Shown here piece by piece: positions 54,470 through 64,000 of a DNA stretch of 64,000 nt; within the stretch, counting starts at the first letter, position 1; each line of letters begins with the position of its first letter. The notes under the pieces were generated by a model that was given only the letters and a program-made list of their open reading frames with translations, did no database searches and had not been told where the DNA came from. The translations under genes were made by a program, and so were the position numbers. This DNA is from Rhodocyclales bacterium. GTDB lineage: Bacteria > Pseudomonadota > Gammaproteobacteria > Burkholderiales > Rhodocyclaceae. Location of the stretch: the NCBI GenBank assembly GCA_016235805.1, contig JACRIY010000001.1:1-64000 (forward strand), given 5' to 3'.

Positions 54470-55978
54470 ATGAACGTACGCAAATCCCTGTTGCTATCCA
54501 TGTTGTTCAGCGTGGGCTTGCTGATGGCCTTGCTGGCGACCGTATGGACAGGTTTCACCCAGAGCATCGAGTCCACCCGGCACGAACACGAAGTGGCGCA
54601 ACCGGCGCTCAACGCCATGCTGGAAGCCAAGTTCAGCGTGGTGCAGATCCAGCAGTTCCTGACCGACGTCTCCGCCACCGGCGACGAGGGCGGGCTGGGG
54701 GAGGCCGAAAAGTATCTCCTGGCGGCACGCGGCAACCTCGACCAGCATGCGGCCCTGCTTCCCGAGAACCAGTCGGACATCGATGCCATCAAGACCCTGC
54801 TGGCGCGCTTTCACGAAGCGGGTGTGGCAATGGCGAAGGCCTACGTGGCCAGTGGCCGCGAGGCCGGCAACGCGCTGATGAAACAGCCGACGACCGGATT
54901 CGACGATCGCGCCCTGGCGCTGACCGAGCAACTGACCATGCTGGAAGCCAAGGTGCGCGCCCGCATTGCGGAAACGGCGAACGATACGGAAAGCGGCATC
55001 GCGCGGGCGCGCCTCATCAGCGTGACCCTGGGGCTGGTCATCGCGCTGCTGCTGCTGGCGTCGGGGATCTGGATGATGCGCAACCTGATGCGCCTGCTCG
55101 GCGGAGAACCGCGCTATGCGGTCGAAATGTCCCGCCAGATTGCCGAAGGAAACCTCGACTGCGAGGTCAGGGTGCATGCGGGAGACAGCACCAGCCTGCT
55201 GGCCCACCTCAACCACATGAAGCAAGAGCTTGCGGACGTCATTTTCCGGGTAGATGATTCGACGACGGCATTGAATGCGTCGACCGGTGAAATCGCCATG
55301 ACCGCGCAATCGCTCTCGCGCTCGTCCTCGGAGCAGGCGGCCGCGCTGGAACAGACCACCGCGTCGATGGATGAAATGTCGTCATCGATCCACCAGAATT
55401 CCGAAAACGCCCGGCTGACCGGAGACATGGCCGTCAGGGCATCGAACGAGGCGGCCGAAGGCGGCGCCGCGGTCGGCAAGACCGTCGATGCCATGAATCA
55501 GATCGCCGGCAAGATAGGCATCATCGACGACATCGCCTACCAGACCAACCTGCTGGCGCTCAATGCCGCGATCGAAGCCGCCCGCGCGGGAGTGCACGGC
55601 AAGGGGTTCTCGGTGGTCGCGGCGGAAGTGCGGAAGCTGGCCGAACGCTCCCAGGTCGCAGCGCAGGAGATCGGCCACCTCGCCGCTACGTCGGTCGAAC
55701 TGGCCGAAACCGCAGGGAAGATGATCGATGCACTGGTGCCGACCATAGGCAAGACTTCCGAACTGGTGCGCGAGATCGTCGAGGCCAGCGAGGCACAGTC
55801 GCAGGGCGCAAGCCAGATCAACCGCGCAATGGGCCAGCTCAACCAGGCCACGCAGCAGAATGCCGCCGCCTCCGAGGAACTGGCTGCGACCGCGCAGCAA
55901 ATGGCCGGCCAGACCGACGGCCTGCGGGAAATCATGGCGTTCTTCAAGGTCGACGGCGGCGCGCGCCGGCGCGGCTAG
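54470..55978 (+). CDS. Methyl-accepting chemotaxis protein
   Basis: 4HB-like periplasmic region, [49 protein letters not shown]. Confidence 0.95.
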   Translation: MNVRKSLLLSMLFSVGLLMALLATVWTGFTQSIESTRHEHEVAQPALNAMLEAKFSVVQIQQFLTDVSATGDEGGLGEAEKYLLAARGNLDQHAALLPENQSDIDAIKTLLARFHEAGVAMAKAYVASGREAGNALMKQPTTGFDDRALALTEQLTMLEAKVRARIAETANDTESGIARARLISVTLGLVIALLLLASGIWMMRNLMRLLGGEPRYAVEMSRQIAEGNLDCEVRVHAGDSTSLLAHLNHMKQELADVIFRVDDSTTALNASTGEIAMTAQSLSRSSSEQAAALEQTTASMDEMSSSIHQNSENARLTGDMAVRASNEAAEGGAAVGKTVDAMNQIAGKIGIIDDIAYQTNLLALNAAIEAARAGVHGKGFSVVAAEVRKLAERSQVAAQEIGHLAATSVELAETAGKMIDALVPTIGKTSELVREIVEASEAQSQGASQINRAMGQLNQATQQNAAASEELAATAQQMAGQTDGLREIMAFFKVDGGARRRG

Positions 55979-56011
55979 CAGGGGCGCGTACGCCCTGGCG
56001 CCAACAACTGC

Positions 56012-56050
56012 AGGAAGTCCCTGCGGGACGCCGGCTTTTGCGCGGCGCGC
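56012..56050 (+). repeat. Intergenic repeat family 3, copy 2
   Basis: AGGAAGTCCCTGCGGGACGCCGGCTTTTGCGCGGCGCGC, related to 34657-34700. Confidence 0.55.
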
Positions 56051-56052
56051 CC

Positions 56053-56496
56053 TCAGCCGCCCAGCAGGGCGACGGCCACGGTCAGCACGCCGAGGTTGAG
56101 ATTGACCAGCACCAGCGGCCGGATCGCGTTCATCGCGGCGCCCCCCGCCGGCCAGTCCTGTACCGCCACGGCCGCCTTCAGGCGCGGATAGTAGTTGAGC
56201 AGGATCACCAGGTAGATCACTATCATCAGCGCACCGATGCCGGCCATCGCATGCCATCGCCATGGTATCGGCAAGCCGGAAAATTCGCCGAAACGCCACA
56301 GTCCGGTAGCGAGAATGGCGACGATCGCGATCGATACCGCATTGAAAAACCGGCCGAGGACGGCCGACAGCAAGGGCAACCGTTGCGGCGGGGGCAACTG
56401 CTCGGCAGCCACCGGACGCAGGCAGACATGGGCGAAAAACATGCCGCCGATCCAGACGATGACGGCCAGCAGGTGGATCAGGACAAGGATGCGCAT
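56053..56496 (-). CDS. CopD-like integral membrane protein
   Basis: MRILVLIHLLAVIVWIGGMFFAHVCLRP; four hydrophobic segments. Confidence 0.75.
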   Translation of the reverse strand: MRILVLIHLLAVIVWIGGMFFAHVCLRPVAAEQLPPPQRLPLLSAVLGRFFNAVSIAIVAILATGLWRFGEFSGLPIPWRWHAMAGIGALMIVIYLVILLNYYPRLKAAVAVQDWPAGGAAMNAIRPLVLVNLNLGVLTVAVALLGG

Positions 56497-56554
56497 TCAG
56501 GACACCAGCATGGATTCGGCACCGGGGAATCCGGGCCCGCAGGCGTGCAGCGTA

Positions 56555-59240
56555 TCAGCTTTGCGCCGGCGCGGAATCCGCCTGCAGCCAGTGCAGCAGT
56601 CGCGCATACAGCAACTCGGGTTGCGCGGGCTTGCCGAGGTGGTCGTTCATGCCGGCATCCAGGCTGCGCTTGCGATCCTCGTCGAAGGCGTTGGCGGTCA
56701 TCGCCAGGATCGGTACCTTCGACATTCCGGGCAGCCCGCGTATCACGCGCGCCGCATCGAGCCCGTTCATGACGGGCATTTCGATGTCCATCAGGATCGC
56801 CGCATAGCGGCCCTCGCAGGCCATTTCGATCGCCTCGCGCCCGTTGCCGGCAACCACGGGGACCAGGCCGGCGCCTTCCAGCAGGAAAACGGCAACTTCA
56901 CGGCTCACCGGATCGTCCTCCACCACCAGGATGCGCCGTCCGGCGAAATCCCGCGCCAGGGTTTCGCGCGACGAGCCGAGCGCTACGGACACCTCCGGAT
57001 CGAGGCCGGGAACCGCCCGCCGCAATCGTGCAGTGGCCCAGAAGGTGCTGCCGACCCCTTCCTCGCTGACCACGCCGACGTCGCCGCCCATCAGCAGCGC
57101 AATGCGCTTCGAAATGAACAGGCCGAGGCCGGTGCCGCCGAACTTGCGTGTGGTCGAGTCGTCGCCCTGGCTGAAGGCGTTGAACAGCCTGGGCTGCTGC
57201 TCGGCACTTACGCCGATGCCCTGGTCGCTGACCTCGATCCGCAGCAGCACGCTGTGGCTGTCCTCCGCAGCGACGGTGACGCGCAACACGATCTCGCCGT
57301 GCAGGGAAAACTTGATCGCGTTGCCGACGTAGTTCAGCAACAGTTGCCGCAGGCGCAAGGCATCGCCGCAAAGCTTCGCCGGCACCGCCGGATCGAGTTC
57401 CATGGCGAGGCGCAGGCCCTTGCCGCGCGCCGGATCCTCCTGCATGTGCAGCACATCCTCGACAACCTGCGCGGGCGAAAAATTCCGCTCTTCCAGCGTC
57501 AGCTGGTCGGCCTCGATGCGGGAAATATCGAGCACGTTGTTGATGATCTGCAGAAGGTGCTCGGCGGCGCCGAGGCTCTTGGTGAGGTGATCGACCAGGC
57601 GCGGATCGGCGGCGCGGCGCAGGGCGAGGTTGGTCATGCCCATGATGCCGTTCATCGGCGTGCGCAACTCGTGGCTCATGTGCGCCAGGAACACGCTCTT
57701 GGCCCGGCTCGCCGCTTCGGCGGCGTCCTTGGCCTGCGCCAGTTCGGAGGTACGCGAGTACACGAGTTCTTCGAGCCGGTGCCGATGCTGGTCCAGTTCG
57801 ACTGCCGCCTGCTTACTTTCCGTGATGTCGGTGATGAACCCATGCCAGAGCACCGATCCGTCGGCCTCGCGCTGCGGGATGGCGTTGCCCAGCAACCAGC
57901 GTTCCGGCTCGCCGCTGGCGCCGATGCGGTATTCGTTGTGCCACGGCGTCAGGCTCCTGGCCGACGCGTCCAGCGATGCCAGGTGCTGCGCGCGATCATC
58001 GGGATGGACGGCGGCAAACAGCGGCGAGGCATCGTGGCGGACATCATCCGGGCCGACATGGAAGATATCGCGCAGCGCCTCGCTGGCAAACGGCATGCAG
58101 GATTTTCCGTCGGGGTGGCGGCGCAATTCGTACACCACGCCTGGCACCCGGCTCGCAATCCGCTGCAGGCGGCTGAGCGCCTCGTCGCGCACCGCCGCCA
58201 GCGCTTCCATCGCCGCGATCTTTTCCTGGTGCCACAGCCGTTCGCGCGCCGCGCTCTGCTCCTGGCTGGCGGCCTGGGCATCGATCAGGGTCTGTCCGCG
58301 CTTGACGATCAGCAGCAGCACCACGAACAGCAGGGCGAGCACCACGCCGACGATGCCGAGGAATTCCCAGGACGCGGCGGCGACGATGCCTACATTGCGC
58401 GAGGCCGCGCTTTCCATCATGACCTGGTTTGCGGCGAGGATTTCACCGATCCGGGCGGAACTGGCCTTCACCTGGCGCAGGAAAGGCGTCACGTCGGCAT
58501 AGATCTCGAACACGCCGAGGACTTCGTTGCGCCCGGGGCGGCGCACGGGTATGTAACTCGACAGCAGGTCGCGGTTCTCTACCATGCCTTCGAAGGCGCT
58601 GAACTGGTCGCGATGGGTCAGTTCGCTGACCGGCTTGCCGGCCACCGCCGCGCGCCAGCCGGCATTGCCCGATTTGTCTTCGCCGATCTGCGCGTGCTCG
58701 GAGCTGTAGATGGTCAGGCCGCGCGTGTCATAGACCTTGACCTTGAACACGCTGCTTTCCCGCATCACCGCTACGGTCCGCGCGTCCAGCGCGCCAAAGC
58801 CCGGCAGCGCGCGAATCCTGCGCCCCAGTTCGGCGATGCAATCCTTTTGCGCTTTCTCGCCGGCGGGCGGCGCGCAGGAATTCGCCGGCAACGCCTGGAT
58901 CCGCGCCAGAAAGGGGGCGAAGTCGGAATCCCACAGCACGTTGGCGAACAGCTTGCTCAAGTTGACGTTCGCCGCCTCCTGGGTTTCGACCAGCCCGGCG
59001 CGAGCAGCCTGTTCAGTCTGGCGCAGGAGTTCCGACTGGGCGTCGCGGAAAAATTCGGACTGTCCGCGCTGTACTTCGGAGAAGAAGGTAATTTCGCCGG
59101 CCTGGAGGAAGTAGAGGACGACACCGACGATCAAGAAAGACGACAACCCGGCCACGGAAAAGTAGCGCAGCAGGCGAAAGCGCCCGCCGCCCGGAATCGC
59201 CGGGGGGTTCGGAACCGGATCCTGTTCGACGGCGCTCATC
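56555..59240 (-). CDS. Hybrid histidine kinase 4: periplasmic sensor, PAS, HisKA/HATPase, REC
   Basis: [65 protein letters not shown]. Confidence 0.93.
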
Positions 59241-59491
59241 GATCGAACCGATGCCCGGCGCAGGCGAAACGTCGCGAGGCCGTGCAACGACCTTCCGCTA
59301 CCCGCGCACGCGATGCCGGGGCGATCATCATCATGATGCCAGTGGAATCCATGTACCCTTGCCTATGATGCCCTCCTCCACGAATCGTCGGGCATGACGC
59401 CTGCGAATACGTTGTCCGCAGTTTCAGGCCGGAGTATCCACCTGCACGGCGCCAAAATCAATCGTCGCCGACCGGCAGAGCACGGACGCAA

Positions 59492-60199
59492 TCAGGCCGG
59501 CGCCGCGCCCTCCAGGTCGCGCCAGAGGCAACGGCCCTTGCTCTCGCGCGCAATTTCGTCCAGTACGCGCTGGTGCTCGGCCTCCTCCTCCGCACTGGCC
59601 GCCAGCACCCGCAGCGAAGCACGCTGGCGCACCGTACCCGGCGCGAGGTCCGCCACCGGGCTGTCGAAGGCAATTTCCAGGGAGTTCTGGCCACGCGTCA
59701 TGGCCAGATAAACCTCGGCCAGCAATTCCGCGTCGAGCAGCGCGCCGTGCAACTGGCGGCCCGAATTGTCCACGCCGAATTCGGAACACAGCGCGTTGAG
59801 GTTGTTCTTCTTGCCCGGACGCATTTCGCGCGCCATGCGCAGAGTGTCGGTCACCGCGCTGCACAGTTGCGCGATGGGTTCGTGTTTCAGCATGCCCAGT
59901 TCGTTGTCGAGGAAGCCGACGTCGAAGGCCGCGTTGTGGATCACCAGTTCGGCGCCGCGAACGAAATTGGCGAATTCGGCGGCGACTTCGGCGAATTTCG
60001 GCTTGTCGGCGAGGAATTCATCCGACAGCCCGTGTATCCGTTCCGAATCGGCCACCGGACGGCCCGGATTGAGGTAGGCGTGAAAGCGCTGGCCGGTGAT
60101 TTGCCGCCCCATCAGCTCGACGCAGCCGATTTCGACCACCCGGTCCCCGGTGCGAAAATCCAGCCCGGTGGTTTCGGTATCTAGGATTACCCGGCGCAA
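59492..60199 (-). CDS. dnaQ: DNA polymerase III epsilon subunit DnaQ
   Basis: MRRVILDTETTGLDFRTGDRVVEIGCVEL; HNAAFDVGFLD; LLDAELLAEVYL; probable TTG start. Confidence 0.93.
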   Translation of the reverse strand: MRRVILDTETTGLDFRTGDRVVEIGCVELMGRQITGQRFHAYLNPGRPVADSERIHGLSDEFLADKPKFAEVAAEFANFVRGAELVIHNAAFDVGFLDNELGMLKHEPIAQLCSAVTDTLRMAREMRPGKKNNLNALCSEFGVDNSGRQLHGALLDAELLAEVYLAMTRGQNSLEIAFDSPVADLAPGTVRQRASLRVLAASAEEEAEHQRVLDEIARESKGRCLWRDLEGAAPA

Positions 60200-60200
60200 C

Positions 60201-60638
60201 TCAGTTCCCCTTGCGCGCCAGTTCGACGCCGCGCCGCGCCAGCACGTCGGCGCGTTCATTTTCGACATGGCCGGCATGGCCCTTGACCCAGATCCATTCG
60301 ATGCTGTGCAACGCCGCGAGGCGGTCCAGTTCGCGCCAGAGATCCTCGTTCTTCACCGGTTCCTTGGCTGCGGTCTTCCAGCCACGCCGCTTCCAGCCGT
60401 GGATCCACTCGCTGATGCCCTTCTGCACGTACTGCGAATCGGTATGCACCCGCGCCGTCACGGGTTGCTTGAGCGCGCGCAGGGCTTCGATCACCGCCAT
60501 CATTTCCATGCGGTTGTTGGTGGTCAGCCCTTCGCCGCCGAACAATTCCTTTTCGGTGTCGCCATGGCGCAGGATGGCGCCCCAGCCGCCGGGGCCGGGA
60601 TTGCCGCTGCAGGCGCCGTCGGTGTAGATGTCGATCAT
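60201..60638 (-). CDS. rnhA: Ribonuclease HI
   Basis: [50 protein letters not shown]. Confidence 0.97.
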   Translation of the reverse strand: MIDIYTDGACSGNPGPGGWGAILRHGDTEKELFGGEGLTTNNRMEMMAVIEALRALKQPVTARVHTDSQYVQKGISEWIHGWKRRGWKTAAKEPVKNEDLWRELDRLAALHSIEWIWVKGHAGHVENERADVLARRGVELARKGN

Positions 60639-60722
60639 GGATTTGCCGCCAAATGTGGAAGGCCGAATTCTACCGGCAAGCCGCCTGCGGACTACTGCCT
60701 GACCGCGCAGCGCCGGCTGGCC

Positions 60723-61454
60723 TCATCCGTCCTCCGCCCGCTCGCGCTGCGCGACCGACACCAGTGCCTTGGCCCTCGCCTTGCGGTCGTTCCAGACCGG
60801 AGTGATCAGGCGCATGCCGTGCTGGCGCTTGATCGCCTGCACGACATACACGGCACCGGCGATTGGCCACCAGCGGTCGCCCGCGGTATCCATGAAACGA
60901 AAGCGGCGCAGCCACTTCTCCTGGGTCACGGCCGGCGCGTAGCAGCCGAAGGCACCGGCCTGCATCTCCAGGCCGAGCAGGGAGAACCAGTCCTTCAGGC
61001 GCGGCACGCTGAGATAAGCGCCGCGCCAGGGCGGCAGCGCCTGGCGCCGCGACAACTTGCGCCGCGCGCCCCACAGGCTGAAGGGGTTAAAGCCGGTGAC
61101 GATCACGTGGCCTTCCGGCACCAGCACGCGTTCGACCTCGCGCAGCACCTGGTGCGGGTTCGGATCGAACTCCAGCGTGTGCGGCATCACCACGAGGTCG
61201 ATGCTGTTGTTGGCGAAGGGCAGGAAATGCAGGTCGGAGCGCACCTCGGACACGCCGTCGTAGCGCCCGTCATCACAGCGGAAGCGCAGCGGCATGCGGT
61301 TGGCGCGCAGGAAATCGTGGCCGGGCAGCGACAACTGCACGGCGTTGAAGCCGAAGATGTCGGCCACCAGCAGGTCGTGCTTCTGCTGCTCCCAATCGAG
61401 CACATACTGACCTGCCGGCGTTTTCAGCCAGTCCTCGAATCCCTGAATTGACAT
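60723..61454 (-). CDS. SAM-dependent methyltransferase (type 11-like)
   Basis: MSIQGFEDWLKTPAGQYVLDWEQ; LPFANNSIDLVVMPHTLEF. Confidence 0.88.
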   Translation of the reverse strand: MSIQGFEDWLKTPAGQYVLDWEQQKHDLLVADIFGFNAVQLSLPGHDFLRANRMPLRFRCDDGRYDGVSEVRSDLHFLPFANNSIDLVVMPHTLEFDPNPHQVLREVERVLVPEGHVIVTGFNPFSLWGARRKLSRRQALPPWRGAYLSVPRLKDWFSLLGLEMQAGAFGCYAPAVTQEKWLRRFRFMDTAGDRWWPIAGAVYVVQAIKRQHGMRLITPVWNDRKARAKALVSVAQRERAEDG

Positions 61455-61481
61455 TGCGCCCTAATCGGTGAAAATCGCTTG

Positions 61482-62261
61482 ATGATTGAAATACTCGCCC
61501 TGCCCGCCTTCGACGACAACTACATCTGGCTGCTGCGCGCCAACGGCCAGGTCGCGGTTGTCGATCCCGGCGATGCGGCGCCGGTGATCGCGCACCTGGC
61601 GCAAAGCGGCGACCGTCTCTGCGCCATCCTCGCCACCCACCACCACGGCGACCACGTCGGTGGCGTCGCGGACCTGCTGGCACGCAATCCCGTGCCCGTG
61701 TTCGGCCCGGCGCTGGAAAACATCGCCGGGGTAACGAATTCGCTGGCCGGCGGCGAGCATATCGAACTGCCCGAAATCGGCGTCGCGCTTGAGGTCATCG
61801 CCGTGCCCGGCCATACCCGCGGCCACCTCGCCTATTATGGCCCAAACATCGGAACGGCCGGCGCGCTGTTCTGCGGCGACACCCTGTTCGGCGCCGGCTG
61901 CGGGCGCCTGTTCGAGGGCACGCCGGCACAGATGCAAGCCTCGCTGGCATCGCTCGCCGTGCTGCCGGCGCCGACTCTTGTGTACTGTGCCCACGAATAC
62001 ACCCAGAGCAATCTGCGCTTCGCCGCCGCCGTCGAACCCGGCAGCGTGGCCGTACAGCGCCGCATCGAGGCCGTGGCGCGCGAACGCGCCGCCGGACGTG
62101 CGACGGTGCCGACCCGCATCGGGATCGAACTCGACACCAATCCCTTCCTGCGCTGGGACGAGCCCGCCGTGCGCGCCGCCGCCGCGTCACGCCTCGGCCA
62201 CGCGCCGGCCGATCCGATCGAAACCTTCACCGCGATCCGCGAGTGGAAAAACCGTTTCTAA
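61482..62261 (+). CDS. gloB: Hydroxyacylglutathione hydrolase (glyoxalase II)
   Basis: ALPAFDDNYIWLL; THHHGDHVGG; PGHTRGH; YCAHEYTQSNLRFA. Confidence 0.95.
   Translation: MIEILALPAFDDNYIWLLRANGQVAVVDPGDAAPVIAHLAQSGDRLCAILATHHHGDHVGGVADLLARNPVPVFGPALENIAGVTNSLAGGEHIELPEIGVALEVIAVPGHTRGHLAYYGPNIGTAGALFCGDTLFGAGCGRLFEGTPAQMQASLASLAVLPAPTLVYCAHEYTQSNLRFAAAVEPGSVAVQRRIEAVARERAAGRATVPTRIGIELDTNPFLRWDEPAVRAAAASRLGHAPADPIETFTAIREWKNRF
61955..61979 (-). repeat. SCR25 copy 17 (inside gloB)
   Basis: minus strand aagAGTCGGCGccggcagcACGGcg. Confidence 0.9.
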
Positions 62262-62510
62262 CGCCCATGGTTTCGACAACCACCCGCTAATCATGGAACG
62301 CTCAAATCCTCACCGAGCCATGGGCGAGCAAACTCGGCCCGCCCCCCTTCCCGCCAAGCAGCCCACGGCCGGCTTTGCACAGCCGGCCGGCTGCGGCGGC
62401 GCGACGCATGCGTCGCGAATTCCCGCCTCGCCCCCTCACGGGAGTTCCAAAACGGCTCGCTGCGCTCGATGTTACTGGCGGCCCAATCAGCGGTTTCGCG
62501 CTAACTCACT

Positions 62511-64000
62511 ATGACCTCCCGCCGCCGCTTCATCCAGGCCCTCGCCGCAATCCCGCCGGCGCTGTCGTTCCGTCCTGTCTGGGCGGCCAATCCCGCGTCG
62601 CCCGATCCATCGCGCCTGGCGTTGATCATCGGCAACAGCGCCTATCGCGATTCGCCGCTGGTCAATCCGGCCAACGACGCGAAGGCGGTCGGCGGCCTTT
62701 TTGCCCAGGCCGGCTTCACCGTTGACTCGCATCTGAACGCCACGCGGGCCGACATGATGGCGGCCATCGAGCGCTTCGGCGCCGCCGCGAAGCGCCCGGA
62801 CACGAAGCTGGTGGTGTTCTATTACGCTGGCCACGGCGCCCAGCTCGACTGGCGCAACTACCTGCTGCCGGTCGATGCCGTGGTGCAAAAGCAGGACGAC
62901 ATGAAGCAGCGCTGCGTCGACCTCGGCCTGCTGCTCGGCCAGTTGACCGCGGCCAAGGACAAGACCTTTGTCATCATCCTCGACGCCTGCCGCAACAACC
63001 CCTTCGGCAGCGCCTACCGCCCGGAACAAAAAGGCCTCTCGCAGTTCGATGCGCCGGTCGGCAGCCTGCTCGCCTACGCCACCTCGCCGGGCAACGTGGC
63101 CTCCGATGGCGAGGGGCAGAACGGTCTGTACACCGAGCACCTGGTGCGCGAACTGGGCCGCCGCGGCACCCGGGTCGAGGACGCCCTGAAACGCGTGCGC
63201 CTCAATGTCAGGCTGGCCTCGAACGGCGCCCAGATTCCCTGGGAAACCACCTCGCTTGAAGGCGACGTGTTCATTTTCAACGGCGAAACCGGCAAGCTCA
63301 GCGAAGCCGAAATCGAAAAGCAGCTCGAAGCCGATGTGACCGAGTGGACGCGGATCAAATCATCGAAACAAGCCGATGACTGGATCAACTATCTGCGCAA
63401 TTATCCCAACGGCCGCTTCGCCGAAATCGCCCAGATGCGCCTGGCCCGGCTACTGGCCGAGGCCGAACAACTCGCCGCCGAAAAGCGGCTGGAGGAGGAA
63501 CGGCGCGCGCGCGAGGAACAGCAACGACTGGAAAGCGAGCGCCAGGAGCGCGAGCGCGTCGAACGCGAACGGCTGCGCCTGGCCGAAGAACAGCGCCTCG
63601 CCGCCGAGCGCAAGCAGCAGCAGGAACGCGAGTTCCAGGAACTGCGCAAGCGCCAGGCCGAGCAGAAGAATCTCGAAGCCAGGCGCCAGTTGGAGCGCGA
63701 GCACCAGGAGCGCGAACGGCTGAGGATCGCCGAAGAGAAGCGCCTGGCAGAGGAACGCGAACGACAGGAACGGCAGCGCGTCGCCGCGGAGCAACAACGC
63801 GCCGAACAGGAACGCCAGCGTCGCGCGGAGGAAAATAAGCGCCTGGCGGACGAAGAACAGGCCCGCCGGCAAGCCGCAGCCGCCCCGCAATTGGTGCCGG
63901 CCCCGCCGGAACCGGCAGCCACCGCAAGTACGCCAGCGAGCAGACTGCAACAACCCACCGCGCCGAGCGGCGCTTCGCCGATCGAAATCCACGCCGGCGT
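62511..64000 (+). CDS. Caspase (peptidase C14) family protein with Tat signal and long charged coiled coil; truncated by window end
   Basis: Own translation: MTSRRRFIQALAAIPPALSF...RLALIIGNSAYRDSPLVNPANDAKAV...VVFYYAGHGAQLD...IILDACRNNPFG, then an E/R/Q-rich region; absent from the ORF track because no stop lies in the window. Confidence 0.9.
   Translation, partial: MTSRRRFIQALAAIPPALSFRPVWAANPASPDPSRLALIIGNSAYRDSPLVNPANDAKAVGGLFAQAGFTVDSHLNATRADMMAAIERFGAAAKRPDTKLVVFYYAGHGAQLDWRNYLLPVDAVVQKQDDMKQRCVDLGLLLGQLTAAKDKTFVIILDACRNNPFGSAYRPEQKGLSQFDAPVGSLLAYATSPGNVASDGEGQNGLYTEHLVRELGRRGTRVEDALKRVRLNVRLASNGAQIPWETTSLEGDVFIFNGETGKLSEAEIEKQLEADVTEWTRIKSSKQADDWINYLRNYPNGRFAEIAQMRLARLLAEAEQLAAEKRLEEERRAREEQQRLESERQERERVERERLRLAEEQRLAAERKQQQEREFQELRKRQAEQKNLEARRQLEREHQERERLRIAEEKRLAEERERQERQRVAAEQQRAEQERQRRAEENKRLADEEQARRQAAAAPQLVPAPPEPAATASTPASRLQQPTAPSGASPIEIHAG

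Noticed and set aside
56237-59368. 1043-aa plus-strand ORF
   Set aside because: Antisense to hybrid kinase 4; His/Gln/Arg/Gly-biased translation with no domain-like pattern.
63470-63840. Repetitive GAAC/GCGC/CAGGAACG pattern
   Set aside because: Internal low-complexity coding for a charged coiled coil, not a CRISPR array or tandem DNA repeat.
63385-63992. Several minus ORFs rich in Arg/Ser/Ala/Leu at the right end
   Set aside because: Reverse frames of the repetitive coiled-coil part of the caspase gene.

Overview
This 64 kb window is high-GC and looks like the chromosome of a betaproteobacterium (Rhodocyclales-like by gene content; taxonomy is inferred). It is mostly ordinary: two tRNAs; a polyhydroxyalkanoate locus (phaC, two tandem phaB, phaR) running into rimO and an FAD-linked oxidase; pgeF-rluD / bamD; lexA-imuA-imuB; a tandem glycine riboswitch ahead of gcvT-gcvH-gcvP; two U32 hydroxylation-type proteins; ccdAB; ettA; dusC; a two-gene WS/DGAT cluster with TetR/SDR/QOR/ALDH neighbours; dnaQ-rnhA; gloB. 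There are also four large hybrid histidine kinases, one MCP and three PEP-CTERM proteins. A Tat-signal caspase-like gene runs off the right edge and is missing from the ORF track. The most interesting signal is a dispersed ~25-bp repeat, RRRAGTCGGCGCYGRCGNNACGGCG. I located 17 copies by eye: 14 in + orientation, 13 wholly inside CDSs and often in linkers or tails, 3 intergenic and 1 on a stop/start overlap. It is reminiscent of an uptake/architecture signal or an ORF-tolerated mini-element. Other notable signals are an intergenic hairpin repeat with compensatory changes, shared upstream boxes and a shared 3' module in the PEP-CTERM genes, and several near-perfect palindromes that are candidate operators (PhaR, TetR, CcdAB, CRP/FNR-like, LexA-like). 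No CRISPR array, rRNA, IS element or prophage was seen.
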